From the NCBI GenBank assembly GCA_013141155.1, contig JABFRM010000218.1, forward strand, positions 1 through 32,436: a stretch of 32,436 bases of DNA, written 5' to 3'. Numbering within the stretch: the stretch's first letter is position 1; each line of letters begins with the position of its first letter. This DNA is from Methylococcaceae bacterium. Its GTDB lineage: Bacteria; Pseudomonadota; Gammaproteobacteria; Methylococcales; Methylomonadaceae. This document shows positions 31,933-32,436 of this stretch, one piece after another. The position numbers and the translations under genes were made by a program. Below the pieces are notes generated by a model. It was not told the origin of the DNA. It made no database searches and saw nothing but the letters and a program-made list of their open reading frames with translations.

Positions 31933-32436
31933 GTGAGAATTGTATTGCTAGAAAAAGACGCTACCATTGAAAAAATTGATGTTCTCTGTGTCGGTCATGC
32001 GGCTTATGATTTAATTTTTTCAGTAGCCCAGCATCCCGGCGTGGATGAAAAAATAGTCGCGACGGCTTTTAGCGAAGCAGGCGGCGGGCCTGCTGCGAAT
32101 GCTGCGGTTGCTGTTGCCAGATTGGGTTATCAAGCGGCTTTTGCGGGGTTTTTGGGTGAGGATGTTTACGGTGAAAAACATTGGCAGGAATTGCGGCAGA
32201 ATGGGGTTGATACGCGCTGGATCATACGCGGTACTACGCCGACGCCATTGTCGGCGATCATTGTCAAACCTGATGGCAAAAGGGCGTTAATCAATTATAA
32301 AGGCGCTTGCAAAGCATTAGCGGCAGATAGCATTGACTTTTCAAGCATACAGCCAAAAGTGATATTATTTGACGGTCACGAACCTTATATTCTGTGCCAC
32401 TGACAGAACGCGCAAGACGGGAGGGCATTCCATCGG
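31933..32436 (+). pseudogene. PfkB-family sugar kinase, frameshifted and cut by the window edge
   Basis: The first 150 or so residues are an ordinary ribokinase/PfkB N-terminus: DVLCVGHAAYDLIF, EAGGGPAANAAVAVARLG, GEDVYGEKHWQELRQNGVDT and VILFDGHEP. The frame then hits TGA at 32401. After about 32391 another frame (codon starts one base earlier) continues the family sequence as SVPLTERARREGIPS, matching the block that normally follows GHEP. So one base appears to be missing near 32385-32392. Full-length PfkB kinases are about 300 residues, and the rest lies beyond the window. The start is GTG at 31933 with no good ribosome-binding site. It may be a true pseudogene or a sequencing error. Confidence 0.8.

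Noticed and set aside
1-32436. CRISPR arrays, tRNA or rRNA genes, insertion sequences or prophage genes
   Set aside because: No regularly spaced repeats, cloverleaf-like intergenic segments, transposase, integrase or phage structural genes were seen; the gaps are short and accounted for above.

Overview
The window looks like chromosomal core sequence from a gammaproteobacterium, probably a methanotroph of the Methylococcales type. The evidence is the gammaproteobacterial gene order trxA-rho divergent from rhlB, the miaB-phoH-ybeY-corC cluster, a periplasmic MxaD-like SRPBCC protein beside a YVTN beta-propeller protein, and a secreted protein ending in a VPLPA-CTERM-like sorting tail. Assignment to that order is inference from gene content; no rRNA or marker comparison was possible. 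No tRNA, rRNA, CRISPR array, complete insertion sequence or prophage gene was seen.

Layout. 1-1500: tail of an unidentified gene, a CarH/LitR-type cobalamin photoreceptor repressor and a 55-residue membrane protein. 1500-3910: a palindromic repeat, a decayed fragment of a second pyrophosphatase gene, a methyltransferase, intact ppa, and a divergent DUF2797 gene. 4059-7836: miaB, phoH, ybeY and corC (tRNA thiomethylation and RNA maturation), without the lnt gene that often follows. 7923-11400: galE, a WecA-like lipid-linked sugar transferase and a VPLPA-CTERM exported protein closed by a clear terminator, suggesting a surface-polysaccharide setting. 11450-14344: rdgB with a NahK-like sugar kinase, convergent with an aspartate aminotransferase gene. 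14474-16394: a compact arsenic operon, arsR-arsC-acr3, whose promoter predicts a leaderless arsR message.

16395-20454: a gene-poor gap with an inverted repeat, a PA0069-type radical SAM gene, the mxaD-like/YVTN pair, a conserved 94-residue protein and a DUF29 protein. 20494-23350: ktrA-ktrB potassium uptake, a YcgN-type cysteine-cluster protein and yggX. 23449-26588: rho and trxA on the minus strand, divergent from rhlB, whose 3' end overlaps the convergent yrfG-like nucleotidase gene. 27710-30835: a 1041-residue divergent class A penicillin-binding protein with altered transglycosylase motifs and a large insert in the transpeptidase domain. 30877-31716: lexA (TTG start) followed by a 58-residue small gene in the same direction. 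31933-end: a PfkB sugar kinase whose frame breaks near 32390, so it is frameshifted and also cut by the window edge.

I found no clearly new multi-gene system. The points most worth a second look are the small gene behind lexA together with a non-canonical LexA-operator candidate, the photoreceptor with a palindrome on its promoter and a small membrane-protein neighbour, the ppa remnant, the leaderless ars promoter, the odd penicillin-binding protein and the broken sugar kinase.
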